A stretch of 13,325 nucleotides of DNA from Fibrobacterota bacterium (lineage in GTDB: Bacteria; Fibrobacterota; Chitinivibrionia; Chitinivibrionales; Chitinispirillaceae). Under the pieces are notes generated by a model. That model made no database searches. It was given only the letters and a program-made list of their open reading frames with translations, and was not told the origin of the DNA. Below, piece by piece: positions 1 through 6,790 of the stretch. Made by a program: the position numbers and the translations under genes. The DNA lies in contig JAEZKP010000013.1 in NCBI GenBank assembly GCA_023436145.1, forward strand, positions 1-13,325, written 5' to 3'. Numbering within the stretch: position 1 is the stretch's first letter; each line of letters begins with the position of its first letter.

Positions 1-2
1 AA

Positions 3-311
3 TTTGTCGCAGACACGCTGGAGAAGCACCAGGACTATCTTCGCCGAAAACACCGGGTGGCAGATTATGAATATGTTCTGGAAAATATTGCTCAAAAAGT
101 TTGTCAAGAGTACCGAATCACCATAAATGAATTAAAAAGAAGAGGAAGAAAAAATAATAGAGCTTTTGCACGTGCAGTTTTCTGCTACCGTTTACATATT
201 CAGGAGTTTATCCCACTATCGGTTATTGCACGATTTCTTGGCACTACGATTTCTCCCATTGCAATACTGGTCCAGAAGGGAACCGTAATTAACGAAGGTG
301 TCTTTGCATAA
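3..311 (+). CDS. REP-associated (Y1/IS200-like) transposase, C-terminal part, cut by the window start
   Basis: The frame is open from the first bases of the window to the TAA at 309-311, so the gene begins upstream and only about the last 102 residues are visible. A GTG at 57 could serve as a start, but homologous-looking sequence (FVADTLEKHQDYLRRKH) runs upstream of it. The visible part matches the tail of REP-associated tyrosine transposases: a linker, then a DnaA-like helix-turn-helix region (LENIAQKVCQEY, RRGRKNNRAFARAVFCYR) and a second short helix pair (LSVIARFLGTTISPIAILVQKG). The catalytic HUH and tyrosine motifs would lie upstream and cannot be checked. In established RAYT biology this protein acts on short GC-rich palindromic repeats, and a candidate GGGGACGG repeat pair lies about 340 bp downstream at 651-683. 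Assignment is by recognition of the C-terminal pattern only. Confidence 0.7.
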   Translation, partial: FVADTLEKHQDYLRRKHRVADYEYVLENIAQKVCQEYRITINELKRRGRKNNRAFARAVFCYRLHIQEFIPLSVIARFLGTTISPIAILVQKGTVINEGVFA

Positions 312-642
312 TTGTAGCTTGTGAGTAATAAATTTCTTAATCATCACTGTGAGTCTACTGACAATAGCTCTATAAAAGCTTCATATGTCATTCTTCATTA
401 ATTTATAAAAAAAGCTCACTCTCAGCGAAAATATTGACAATCAAGTAAATGGGACTGGCAATTTATTCAGTCTAATCATTTTATTATTAATAGGTAAAAA
501 AACAGTTCGTCACTTCAGTCTGAGGAGCCGGATTATGTTAATCTCCTTCAGTATGCAGGTCCTCTTAGGAGTATCTGGTACTTTACGACACAACTATTGC
601 GTCACAAAAACCAAACAACCAGAACTGGGGGGATTATAAAAC
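312..642. other. Intergenic region without a recognisable gene
   Basis: About 330 bp of AT-rich sequence lies between the transposase end and the terminator of the opposing thi operon. No frame with a convincing start, ribosome binding site or protein pattern was found on either strand. It may be decayed flank of the mobile element, but no inverted repeat marking an element end was identified. Confidence 0.5.
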
Positions 643-683
643 AAAAAAAATGGTCCGTCCCCTCAGGCCGTCCCCTCAGACCA
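643..683 (-). terminator. Rho-independent terminator of the metA-cysE-thiSGH operon, made of a tandem repeat
   Basis: On the minus strand the 7-nt arms UGGUCUG and CGGACCA (one U-G wobble) enclose a 19-nt loop. They are followed directly by eight U residues (A8 at 643-650 on the plus strand). The arms and loop consist of two copies of the 12-bp unit CTGAGGGGACGG (plus-strand 655-666 and 668-679, 13-bp period). The thiH stop codon (676-678) lies in the left arm. Confidence 0.55.
655..679. repeat. Two tandem 12-bp GGGGACGG-type repeats at the end of thiH
   Basis: CCGTCCCCTCAG occurs at 655-666 and again at 668-679, separated by one G. The pair is flanked by the inverted bases TGGTC (651-655) and GACCA (679-683), giving an imperfect palindrome. 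GGGGACGG cores are of the kind seen in extragenic REP-like elements near RAYT transposases. A RAYT remnant lies about 340 bp away, so a REP-like origin is plausible but inferred. Confidence 0.5.
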
Positions 684-1782
684 GCTTCCCACTCCAATCA
701 TGCATCACCGCCTGATATCCCATTCTCCTCAAATCCGCCTTCACCTGCTCCAGCGTCCTCTCATCTGCTATCTCAAACTGAGAGGTAGAGGCATCTCCGG
801 TATGACCACCCACCGCTGTGGATACTCCAGCGGACATCTTGGTAACGCCCAGAGGAATTATAGCATTACGAAATTTCTCCGATTCACGGGTAGATACCGT
901 TATCGTGGCATAAGGTAAAAAAAGACGACTAGCCACCATCATCCGCACAAACTGCCTGTCATTTACCAGGAAGGATGAAGAGTACTCTCCTGCTTGCGGC
1001 CGTAAACGGGGAAAAGACACACCGAGCTCTACCGATGGATACTCTTTCTGAATATATGCTGCATGCAACGCTGTAAAAAACGCTTCATAACGCCAATCAT
1101 ACAAACCGAACAATGCCCCTATGGTAACTGCTCTTATCCCCTGAGCGCAGACTCTTTCCGGAGTTTCCAGCCTGAAACGGTAATCAGCCTTGGGACCACC
1201 CTTATGAAGTTCTGCATACAAGGCCTGGTTATATGTTTCCTGATAAATGGTAAGACCGTCAACTCCCGCAAGAATCAGTTCAGAATACTCTTCTGAAGTC
1301 ATCGGATAAATTTCGATACTAACAGATGAGAAATACTCGCGGAGAATCATCACTGCATTTTTGATGTAGTCAAGGGTGACCAGAGAAGGAGCTTCACCTG
1401 TAAGTAAAAGAATATGACGTATTCCACTCTGGCTTATTTTCTGTGCTTCTTCTCTGATCTCACTCAGCTTGAGATGCCTGCGGTTTATCTGATGCTGACT
1501 GGCAAAGGAGCAGTAAGCGCATTTATTCTGACAATAATTAGATATGTAAAGAGGAGTAAAGATCTTTACCGTTTTACCGAAATGAATACATGTCTGCATC
1601 GCCGCTTTCCGGGCAATTTCTTCCAGAAACGGATCAGCTGCATCAGAGAGCAATGATAGGAAGTCGAATTCCGTAAGATTGTCTTTTGATAGAATGCTTT
1701 TTACCTTCTGAGAAGTCACTTCAGAGCAGTACCTCTCGATATCAAAATCATTCCAGGACTGCATAAAGTCAAAAAAGGACAT
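676..1782 (-). CDS. thiH: 2-iminoacetate synthase (tyrosine lyase), thiazole biosynthesis
   Basis: ThiH is a radical SAM enzyme that cleaves tyrosine to dehydroglycine (2-iminoacetate) and p-cresol. ThiG uses the first product to build the thiazole ring of thiamine. The 368-residue product has the family's usual length. Its radical SAM cluster motif is CX3CX2C (C84, C88, C91 in YCQNKCAYCSF), followed by the typical HILLLTGEAP region and later SAGVSTAVGGH. The ATG lies 8 nt after the thiG stop, with GAGG close upstream, so the two are translationally linked. The protein ends a few residues after MHDW, slightly sooner than E. coli ThiH as I recall it. The stop codon sits inside a tandem GGGGACGG repeat, so a repeat insertion may have trimmed the extreme C-terminus. 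The choice of ThiH over oxygen-using ThiO fits an anaerobic or facultative organism. Confidence 0.94.
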   Translation of the reverse strand: MSFFDFMQSWNDFDIERYCSEVTSQKVKSILSKDNLTEFDFLSLLSDAADPFLEEIARKAAMQTCIHFGKTVKIFTPLYISNYCQNKCAYCSFASQHQINRRHLKLSEIREEAQKISQSGIRHILLLTGEAPSLVTLDYIKNAVMILREYFSSVSIEIYPMTSEEYSELILAGVDGLTIYQETYNQALYAELHKGGPKADYRFRLETPERVCAQGIRAVTIGALFGLYDWRYEAFFTALHAAYIQKEYPSVELGVSFPRLRPQAGEYSSSFLVNDRQFVRMMVASRLFLPYATITVSTRESEKFRNAIIPLGVTKMSAGVSTAVGGHTGDASTSQFEIADERTLEQVKADLRRMGYQAVMHDWSGKLV

Positions 1783-1790
1783 AAAAAGCC

Positions 1791-2567
1791 TCAGCTTCCC
1801 AGAAAGCCGGTCAGTGGCGATGATGCGCTGGCAAATCTGGACTGCCCTGCCATTCCAGAGAGAAACGCCAGCCGGCCTGCTTCTATAGCCAGTTTAAATG
1901 CTTTGGCCATGGAAACCGGATCTTCGCTGGCTGCAATAGCAGTATTTAAAAGAACTGCATCGGCACCCATTTCCATGGCCATTGCCGCATGAGATGGACA
2001 ACCGATCCCAGCATCTATTATTACCGGCACATCGATCTCAGAGATCATGATCTCCAGCAGCTCTCTTGTTTGCAAACCTCTGTTAGACCCGATAGGTGCC
2101 CCCAAAGGCATTACCGCCGCAGCTCCGGCATCCACCATTTTTCTGGCACTGGTTAGATCGGGAAGCATATAGGGTAAGACTACAAATCCCTCTTTAGCCA
2201 GAATTTCTGTGGCTATAACAGTTTCTGAATTGTCAGGAAGAAGGTATTTAGAATCATTTATAACCTCTATTTTAATCCAGTTTCCGCAGCCCATAGCCTG
2301 AGCAAGACGTGCGATTCTCACCGCCTCCTGAGCAGTTCTGGCACCAGAGGTATTAGGGAGCAGTATCTTGCCTTCGGGTATGTAATTAAGGATACTCTCA
2401 TCAGGTCTGTCAAAATCTATTCTTCTCAGCGCAACAGTAATAACATCACACCCCGCTGCCTGGAGTACATCTTTAATTATACTGTCATCCCTGTATTTAC
2501 CGGAGCCGGTTATCAGGCGGGAGCTTATTGCTTTCCCCCCAATAATCAGTTGATCATTCATTTTCAC
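1791..2567 (-). CDS. thiG: Thiazole synthase
   Basis: ThiG condenses 1-deoxyxylulose 5-phosphate, dehydroglycine from ThiH and sulfur from ThiS thiocarboxylate into the thiamine thiazole. It is a cytoplasmic TIM-barrel protein. The Schiff-base lysine is K99 in WIKIEVI. Other family patterns are GAPIGSNRGL (about 156-165), VIIDAGIGCPSHAA (182-195) and GADAVLLNTAIA (201-212). Length (258) is normal. Two starts are possible: a GTG at 2567 that overlaps the thiS stop (GTGA), or an ATG at 2561 with the G-rich GGCGGGGGG just upstream. I favour the ATG (product MNDQL...). The gene overlaps or abuts thiS and is 8 nt from thiH, which supports one transcript and coupled translation of the thiazole enzymes. 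Confidence 0.95.
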   Translation of the reverse strand: MKMNDQLIIGGKAISSRLITGSGKYRDDSIIKDVLQAAGCDVITVALRRIDFDRPDESILNYIPEGKILLPNTSGARTAQEAVRIARLAQAMGCGNWIKIEVINDSKYLLPDNSETVIATEILAKEGFVVLPYMLPDLTSARKMVDAGAAAVMPLGAPIGSNRGLQTRELLEIMISEIDVPVIIDAGIGCPSHAAMAMEMGADAVLLNTAIAASEDPVSMAKAFKLAIEAGRLAFLSGMAGQSRFASASSPLTGFLGS

Positions 2568-2770
2568 CCCCCGCCTACAAAACGGAGAATCTCTACGGAA
2601 TCCCCTTCCTGCAGGATATATTCTTTAAATTGCTCTCTTTTTATAATGGAATTATTAACTTCTACTACAACCCGCTCAGCGCACAGTGATTTATCATTAA
2701 GCAGATCAAGTAACGTTTTTTGGGGAGTGATTGATTCAACTCTTCCATTTATCTTGACATTCACACTCAT
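2564..2770 (-). CDS. thiS: Sulfur carrier protein ThiS
   Basis: ThiS is a small beta-grasp (ubiquitin-like) protein whose C-terminal glycine is adenylated and thiocarboxylated, delivering sulfur to ThiG. The product ends in RFVGGG, with the required terminal Gly-Gly, and contains the usual GDSVEILRF strand. I choose the ATG at 2770 (product MSVNVKING..., 68 residues), because thiS proteins normally begin directly with this strand and are about 65 residues long. A longer reading from a TTG at 2794 would overlap the end of cysE and add eight unrelated residues. A GGAG sits 12 nt before the ATG, a long spacing, so coupling to cysE termination (4 nt upstream) may matter. The adenylating enzyme ThiF is not in this window. 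Confidence 0.92.
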   Translation of the reverse strand: MSVNVKINGRVESITPQKTLLDLLNDKSLCAERVVVEVNNSIIKREQFKEYILQEGDSVEILRFVGGG

Positions 2771-2774
2771 ACAA

Positions 2775-3704
2775 TTACATGTCTCCAGATACAAACTCTT
2801 TAAAATCCCCGTTTCCCGCCTTATTGTAGACTTTTGCTCCCGGAGGTACAGAACGGATTATCCAGGTGTTACCACCGATAACAGCTCCCTTGCCAATCAC
2901 AGTCTGTCCTCCCAGAATTGTGGCATTGGCGTAAATCACCACATCATCTTCTATGTCCGGGTGTCGTTTTATTTCTTTAAGCAGATTTCCCTCTTTATCG
3001 ATCACAGACAGTGCACCGAGAGTAACTCCCTGATAGATCTTCACATTGCGACCGATTCTGCAGGTTTCACCAATGACTACACCAGTTCCATGGTCAATAA
3101 AAAAACGGGGACCGATCTGAGCACCAGGATGAATGTCAATACCGGTCCTGCTATGTGCTCTTTCAGCCATGATCCTGGGTATTATGGGAACATCAAGTTT
3201 ATAGAGTTGATGTGCGATTCTATGAGTGGCAATTGCTTCTACAAAAGGATAACTGAGAATTATTTCATCGATATAGCGGGCAGCAGGATCACCATCATAA
3301 GCAGCCTGCAGGTCCTCCATAAGGGTCTGCCTGATTGGGACCAGAGACTCAATGAGCCGGGTTAAAGCCTGTGTTGCCCGTTCTTCACAGTTACAGGTTG
3401 TGCAATTGTCCTTTTTGCAGCGATATTTGTAAACTTCGCGGATATGTTTCACCAGTTTGAAACTGATGTGGCGGAGTATATCAGAAAGGAAAAAATTGAC
3501 ATCATCGTTTTTAATGGTGTCTCTGCTGTAGCATCCTGGAAAAAGTGCAGCCAGAAGATCATCAAGGACTTCGTAAATCTCATTTCTGCCGGCAAGATCC
3601 AGTCCATCATTTTTCTGTGAAGTATTGGAAAGGAGAATGCTTCTTTCCAGGTTGTTTACCACTTCCGGAAGTTCCGTATTCATCCATTCTCTTAAATCTG
3701 TCAT
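2775..3704 (-). CDS. cysE: Serine O-acetyltransferase with a cysteine-rich N-terminal insert
   Basis: The enzyme acetylates serine with acetyl-CoA to O-acetylserine, the carbon acceptor for sulfide in cysteine synthesis. The C-terminal half (about 180-300) is a left-handed beta-helix of hexapeptide repeats. It carries DIHPGAQIG and DHGTGVVIGE; D190 and H205 have the same spacing as the catalytic Asp143/His158 pair of E. coli CysE. The N-terminal half is helical. It contains C96-X4-C101-X2-C104-X-C106 (YRCKKDNCTTCNCEE), which could bind a metal or respond to redox; that role is inferred. At 309 residues the protein is longer than E. coli CysE (273). It lies 15 nt after metA and 4 nt before thiS, so it belongs to the sulfur operon. 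I saw no cysK partner in the window. Confidence 0.9.
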   Translation of the reverse strand: MTDLREWMNTELPEVVNNLERSILLSNTSQKNDGLDLAGRNEIYEVLDDLLAALFPGCYSRDTIKNDDVNFFLSDILRHISFKLVKHIREVYKYRCKKDNCTTCNCEERATQALTRLIESLVPIRQTLMEDLQAAYDGDPAARYIDEIILSYPFVEAIATHRIAHQLYKLDVPIIPRIMAERAHSRTGIDIHPGAQIGPRFFIDHGTGVVIGETCRIGRNVKIYQGVTLGALSVIDKEGNLLKEIKRHPDIEDDVVIYANATILGGQTVIGKGAVIGGNTWIIRSVPPGAKVYNKAGNGDFKEFVSGDM

Positions 3705-3719
3705 TATAATTCCATAAAA

Positions 3720-4613
3720 TCAGTAAGAGGTCGTCTCATGAATATACTTGATCCATTGAGAAAAAAATTCTGTTCTGTGCGATCTCCAGGTATTGACTGG
3801 ATTGTCAATATCCAGATTTCGTGGAGCCTTCACATCTGTTCTGCCTTTGTTCCTGTCTCTGAGATACTCTTCCACCAGACGGCGCGGTTCGTATTCCGGA
3901 TGGCCCAGATGAATTAAAAACCGCTGATCTGTGCTCTCAAAAATCATATACCCGGCATCCTTGGCATAAGCTAAAGGATGAATATTACCCTTATCCCTTT
4001 CCAACTCCAGGACTTCATCAGGAATACCGGCATGCCTGCTCTGAGCGCACCAGAAAACATCATCCATCTCACCTGTAATAGGATGATTTCTGTCAAGGTT
4101 TGTTGTCTCAAACACCCCGAAAATCTTTTCAGGATATACCACCTTGTCTATTCCTAAAAATTTGGCCAGAGCCAATCCACCCCAGCAAATCCCCAAAGTA
4201 GAAGCAATATTGTGACGTGCATACTTCAGAATGCGGGTTATCTCCTCCCAATAGGAAACCTCCTCAAATGGAATCTCCTCCACAGGGGCACCTGTGAGAA
4301 TTAATCCGTCAAGATGATTTTTTCCAACCGCTTCCTCAAATGGCACATACATCTTTTCCAAATGTGACTGATCGCTACTTTGATATTTATGAGTTTTCAG
4401 TTTTATCCAAACCGGCTCAATCTGCATTATAGAGCGACCCAGAGGATGAAGCAGGCTGAATTCATAAGTCTCCACCTTTGGCATAATATTGAGAATGCCA
4501 ATCCGAAGTGCCCTTATATCCTCCCGAAGAGCTTCATCAGTAGAAATACAGATAACCCTGCTTTTCTCTAATGCGCTTTTAGCATGATAATCCTGGGGAA
4601 GAACTATGGTCAT
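3720..4613 (-). CDS. metA: Homoserine O-acyltransferase, predicted acetyl-CoA specific
   Basis: MetA activates homoserine by O-acylation, the first dedicated step of methionine synthesis. The 297-residue product shows the glutamine-amidotransferase-like fold: catalytic C143 in GICWGGLALA, then H238 and E240 in LGHPEYEP, plus the family segment FWCAQSRHAG (188-197). In the TGAP loop the residue at the position known to set acyl-CoA choice is glutamate (E112 in LTGAPVEE). In Bacillus-type enzymes Glu here goes with acetyl-CoA, while E. coli has Gly and uses succinyl-CoA. I therefore predict O-acetylhomoserine as product. An AAGGGG sequence 8 nt before the ATG serves as ribosome binding site. 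The gene heads the metA-cysE-thiSGH run and lies 122 bp downstream of the Rrf2 regulator. Confidence 0.93.
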   Translation of the reverse strand: MTIVLPQDYHAKSALEKSRVICISTDEALREDIRALRIGILNIMPKVETYEFSLLHPLGRSIMQIEPVWIKLKTHKYQSSDQSHLEKMYVPFEEAVGKNHLDGLILTGAPVEEIPFEEVSYWEEITRILKYARHNIASTLGICWGGLALAKFLGIDKVVYPEKIFGVFETTNLDRNHPITGEMDDVFWCAQSRHAGIPDEVLELERDKGNIHPLAYAKDAGYMIFESTDQRFLIHLGHPEYEPRRLVEEYLRDRNKGRTDVKAPRNLDIDNPVNTWRSHRTEFFSQWIKYIHETTSY

Positions 4614-4735
4614 TTACAAAACCCCTTGAAAACAGATGGTGCTACTTCAAATACTCCACATCCAATAAGTAGAGGATGGATAAAATACATTTTCTAAACA
4701 GCGATTACGAATAAAGTTAATGTTTTTCGACTCCA

Positions 4736-5170
4736 TCAGATACAATAGTCAGAATTTTGAACTGAATTCTCCAAATCAACCAGGTCCTGCAAAGACTTGG
4801 ATGAGAGATTTTTCCTCCATAGATCTGCTAATTCACCCCAAACCATTCTGGCTGAACACCGGTCTGACTTCTCACAACTTTTTCCGGAAGATACACACTC
4901 CACCAGATTAAGTGGTCCCTCCAGGGCTTCCACTATCTCCAAAACAGTGATCTGTGAGGGGGGTCTGCATAAAACATACCCACCATTGCTTCCCCTGGTA
5001 GTTTCTATAATACGGATGTTTTTCAAAACAATCAGCAGATTTTCCAAGTATGAGTCAGAGAGCCCCTGCTTCTCAGCAATCTCTTTTCTTTTAGCAGGAG
5101 CACCACCGTATGTTTTGGCGATTTCAGTCATTGCCCGCAGGCCGTACCTGGCTTTAGTTGATAATTTCAT
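4736..5170 (-). CDS. Rrf2-family transcriptional regulator with three candidate cluster cysteines
   Basis: This 144-residue protein is a winged helix-turn-helix regulator of the Rrf2 family (relatives: IscR, NsrR, CymR). The N-terminus MKLSTKARYGLRAM, the recognition-helix region LSDSYLENLL and the wing TTRGSNGGYVL (57-67) are typical. After the dimer helix it carries C92, C99 and C105 (CX6CX5C), spaced much like the iron-sulfur cysteines of NsrR and IscR. It is therefore likely to sense an Fe-S cluster, nitric oxide, redox or cysteine status. It sits just upstream of metA-cysE-thiSGH in the same direction and downstream of a hemerythrin, so both are candidate targets. A 10-bp palindrome in its own leader (5192-5201) could be an autoregulatory site. 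Which of the named subfamilies it belongs to cannot be settled here. Confidence 0.9.
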   Translation of the reverse strand: MKLSTKARYGLRAMTEIAKTYGGAPAKRKEIAEKQGLSDSYLENLLIVLKNIRIIETTRGSNGGYVLCRPPSQITVLEIVEALEGPLNLVECVSSGKSCEKSDRCSARMVWGELADLWRKNLSSKSLQDLVDLENSVQNSDYCI

Positions 5171-5191
5171 AATATCTCTTTTTTAATGAAT

Positions 5192-5201
5192 GTTTATAAA
5201 C
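5192..5201. promoter_or_regulatory. Palindrome in the leader of the Rrf2 regulator gene
   Basis: GTTTATAAAC is a perfect 10-bp palindrome about 20 bp before the start codon of the Rrf2 gene. A TATTAT hexamer lies upstream of it on the same (minus) strand and could be the -10 box, but no good -35 box is visible. Autoregulatory operators in such positions are common for this family. The assignment is weak because short AT-rich palindromes arise by chance. Confidence 0.25.
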
Positions 5202-5318
5202 TTAGTAGGAAAATAATACGAAGATGGTTTATTCTGGGAAATTTTCTATAAATGACCTTAGTACAGTGATAATCCCATTCCCTCTTTTTCTGGCGAGCAT
5301 CTTTCTTTTCACATTACA

Positions 5319-5726
5319 TCACAAAAAACCGTTCAGCCGGCGGGTGTCTTTAATATGTTTCACATATTTAGAATCACTCAATTCACTATGTTCCATTAAC
5401 CAGCCGGTCAGAAAAATTCTTAAGGCCGCAGGGTTAAGCTGACCCGCTTCAAAATTATTTAGAAAACTAATAAACTTAGCAGCCATATTTTCGTGGTCCG
5501 ATTGATGTTCAGCAAAACCAGGTGCATTATAGGCTCTCATCAGATGTTCTTCACTGGTGAAATGAAAATTCAGATACCGTTCAATCTCTTCCAGAATCGT
5601 TTTCATCGAAGCAGCATCGGTTACTTCTGTTGATTTTTCAATACTATCAAATAATTGGTAAAGGTAATGATGCTGAACATCTATCTCTGCAAATTCCAGT
5701 ATATATCGTCCATTCTGATCTTTCAT
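5319..5726 (-). CDS. Bacteriohemerythrin (single-domain, di-iron oxygen-binding protein)
   Basis: The 135-residue product is a four-helix hemerythrin domain with all seven iron ligands in place: H19 in DVQHHYL, H55 and E59 in HFTSEEHLM, H74 and H78 in HQSDH, and H113 and D118 in WLMEHSELSDSKY. Family members bind oxygen reversibly at a di-iron centre. They are thought to serve in oxygen delivery, oxygen scavenging or protection, and some respond to nitric oxide. There is no signal peptide or extra domain, so it is a soluble cytoplasmic form. It is the most upstream gene of the minus-strand run, 148 bp before the Rrf2 regulator, and is divergent from argB. AGAGAG lies before the ATG as a modest ribosome binding site. 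Control by the neighbouring Rrf2 protein is plausible but inferred. Confidence 0.92.
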   Translation of the reverse strand: MKDQNGRYILEFAEIDVQHHYLYQLFDSIEKSTEVTDAASMKTILEEIERYLNFHFTSEEHLMRAYNAPGFAEHQSDHENMAAKFISFLNNFEAGQLNPAALRIFLTGWLMEHSELSDSKYVKHIKDTRRLNGFL

Positions 5727-5833
5727 TGTTTTTACGCTCTCTGAAGTTTATTGGTTAGTTAGTTTTTCTACAGACATGTTTTCCGCCATAAAACAGAATT
5801 TGATTTTCCAGACGGTGAGTTAAGGTAAAAAAT

Positions 5834-5856
5834 AGTTCTTAAACCTGGTCAGAACT
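5834..5856. promoter_or_regulatory. Dyad in the hemerythrin-argB divergent spacer
   Basis: AGTTCT (5834-5839) and AGAACT (5851-5856) form a perfect 6-bp inverted repeat with an 11-bp centre, in the 227-bp spacer between two divergent genes. The geometry (two half-sites about 17 bp apart) suits a dimeric repressor. No known operator consensus was recognised. Confidence 0.25.
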
Positions 5857-5916
5857 CCAGTTTTCGTTAAATTTTAAAGGGTGCGGATATTATTTTATAT
5901 ACCTTTTTCTCAAAAT

Positions 5917-5940
5917 TGCTATATTGTGGCACTAAGGAGG
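5917..5940 (+). promoter_or_regulatory. Possible argB promoter (extended -10) and ribosome binding site
   Basis: TGC-TATATT at 5917-5925 matches an extended -10 box. The -35 region is not recognisable. AAGGAGG follows at 5934-5940, but 13 nt before the ATG at 5954; a second, weaker AGGA (5945-5948) sits closer. A start of transcription near 5931 would give a very short leader. Confidence 0.3.
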
Positions 5941-5953
5941 TTACAGGATAGTC

Positions 5954-6739
5954 ATGAAAACGGTTGTAATCAAAATTGGTGGAGCCACTGTCGATGCAGA
6001 AGGTCTGCTTCGGGAGCTTGGTCAGAGTATTCATAAACTGCTTCCCGGTTCCTTTCCAGTAGTGGTACATGGAGGTGGAAAAGATATAGCCAGACAGCTT
6101 TCTCTTTTAAATAAAGAATTTACCTTTATTGAAGGAATGAGAGTCACTGACAGTGAAATGGTCAAGATAGTACAGATGGTGCTCTCAGGTGATGTCAACA
6201 AACGCATAGTCAATGCCCTGCAGCAGGAGAATGTAAAAGCTTTCGGCTTCAGTGGTGTGGACAATAATCTTTTTATGGCCTCCAGAATGCTTTTAAGAGG
6301 TCAGGATATCGGTTTCGTGGGAAAAATTGAAACTGTTAATACTTCAATTATCGACATGTGTAAAAATCACAGTCTCATTCCAGTTATCTCCCCCATCAGC
6401 CGGGATAATGAGGGAAATATATACAACGTAAATGCAGACCTGGCTGCCAGCGAACTTGCCATGGCATTGAAAGCAGACGATCTGATCTTTGTTTCTGATG
6501 TTCCGGGAGTACTCATTGATGACACAGTGAGAAAAGAGATTCCTACATCTGAAATAGAGGAACTTATAAAACAGGGATACATTACCGGAGGCATGGTTCC
6601 CAAACTTCGTTCTGCTGCAGAGGCAGTGAATCGCGGAGTAGGCAGGGTTCATATCTGCGGATGGAAAGACAGTGAAACCTTGCGCAATGAACTGACCACT
6701 TCTAATTCAGAAGGTACAGTCATTTTCAGGAAAGATTGA
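5954..6739 (+). CDS. argB: Acetylglutamate kinase
   Basis: ArgB phosphorylates N-acetylglutamate, the second step of arginine synthesis. The 261-residue product carries the amino-acid-kinase patterns: KIGG with K7, VVHGGGKDI (37-45), GMRVTD with R63, NVNADLAA with N158 and D162, and GGMVPKLR with K217. These correspond to the catalytic and binding residues of the E. coli enzyme. The protein begins directly at the first beta strand and lacks the N-terminal helix found in arginine-inhibited hexameric kinases. I therefore expect the short, arginine-insensitive E. coli-like type. It is followed after 51 bp by argD. No ArgR box was recognised upstream. Confidence 0.95.
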   Translation: MKTVVIKIGGATVDAEGLLRELGQSIHKLLPGSFPVVVHGGGKDIARQLSLLNKEFTFIEGMRVTDSEMVKIVQMVLSGDVNKRIVNALQQENVKAFGFSGVDNNLFMASRMLLRGQDIGFVGKIETVNTSIIDMCKNHSLIPVISPISRDNEGNIYNVNADLAASELAMALKADDLIFVSDVPGVLIDDTVRKEIPTSEIEELIKQGYITGGMVPKLRSAAEAVNRGVGRVHICGWKDSETLRNELTTSNSEGTVIFRKD

Positions 6740-6790
6740 CTGCATAATCGACTTTGACTATTTACTATACCTGTTCCAAAGTGAATTAAA

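Noticed and set aside
434..439. Perfect TTGACA -35 hexamer in the gene-free region
   Set aside because: No -10-like hexamer at 16-18 bp (the sequence there is GGCAAT) and no gene follows in that direction.
597..788. Plus-strand open frame rich in Pro and Ser over the thiH end
   Set aside because: The Pro/Ser-rich reading is produced by the GC-rich repeat and antisense thiH codons; no start signal.
2550..3365. Long open frame on the plus strand opposite thiS and cysE
   Set aside because: It has no ribosome binding site or recognisable protein pattern, and lies wholly antisense to well-supported thiS/cysE coding sequence.
4614..4735. Possible TPP or SAM riboswitch ahead of metA-cysE-thiSGH
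   Set aside because: Searched for the thi-box CUGAGA/ACCUGAUC elements and SAM-type core helices on the minus strand; neither is present, and there is no room for one directly before thiS.
4797..5186. Plus-strand open frame opposite the Rrf2 regulator
   Set aside because: Antisense shadow of a gene with clear family motifs; composition is not protein-like.
5727..5953. ArgR operator upstream of argB
   Set aside because: No match to the TGAAT-N6-8-ATTCA type box was found; only an unrelated AGTTCT/AGAACT dyad.
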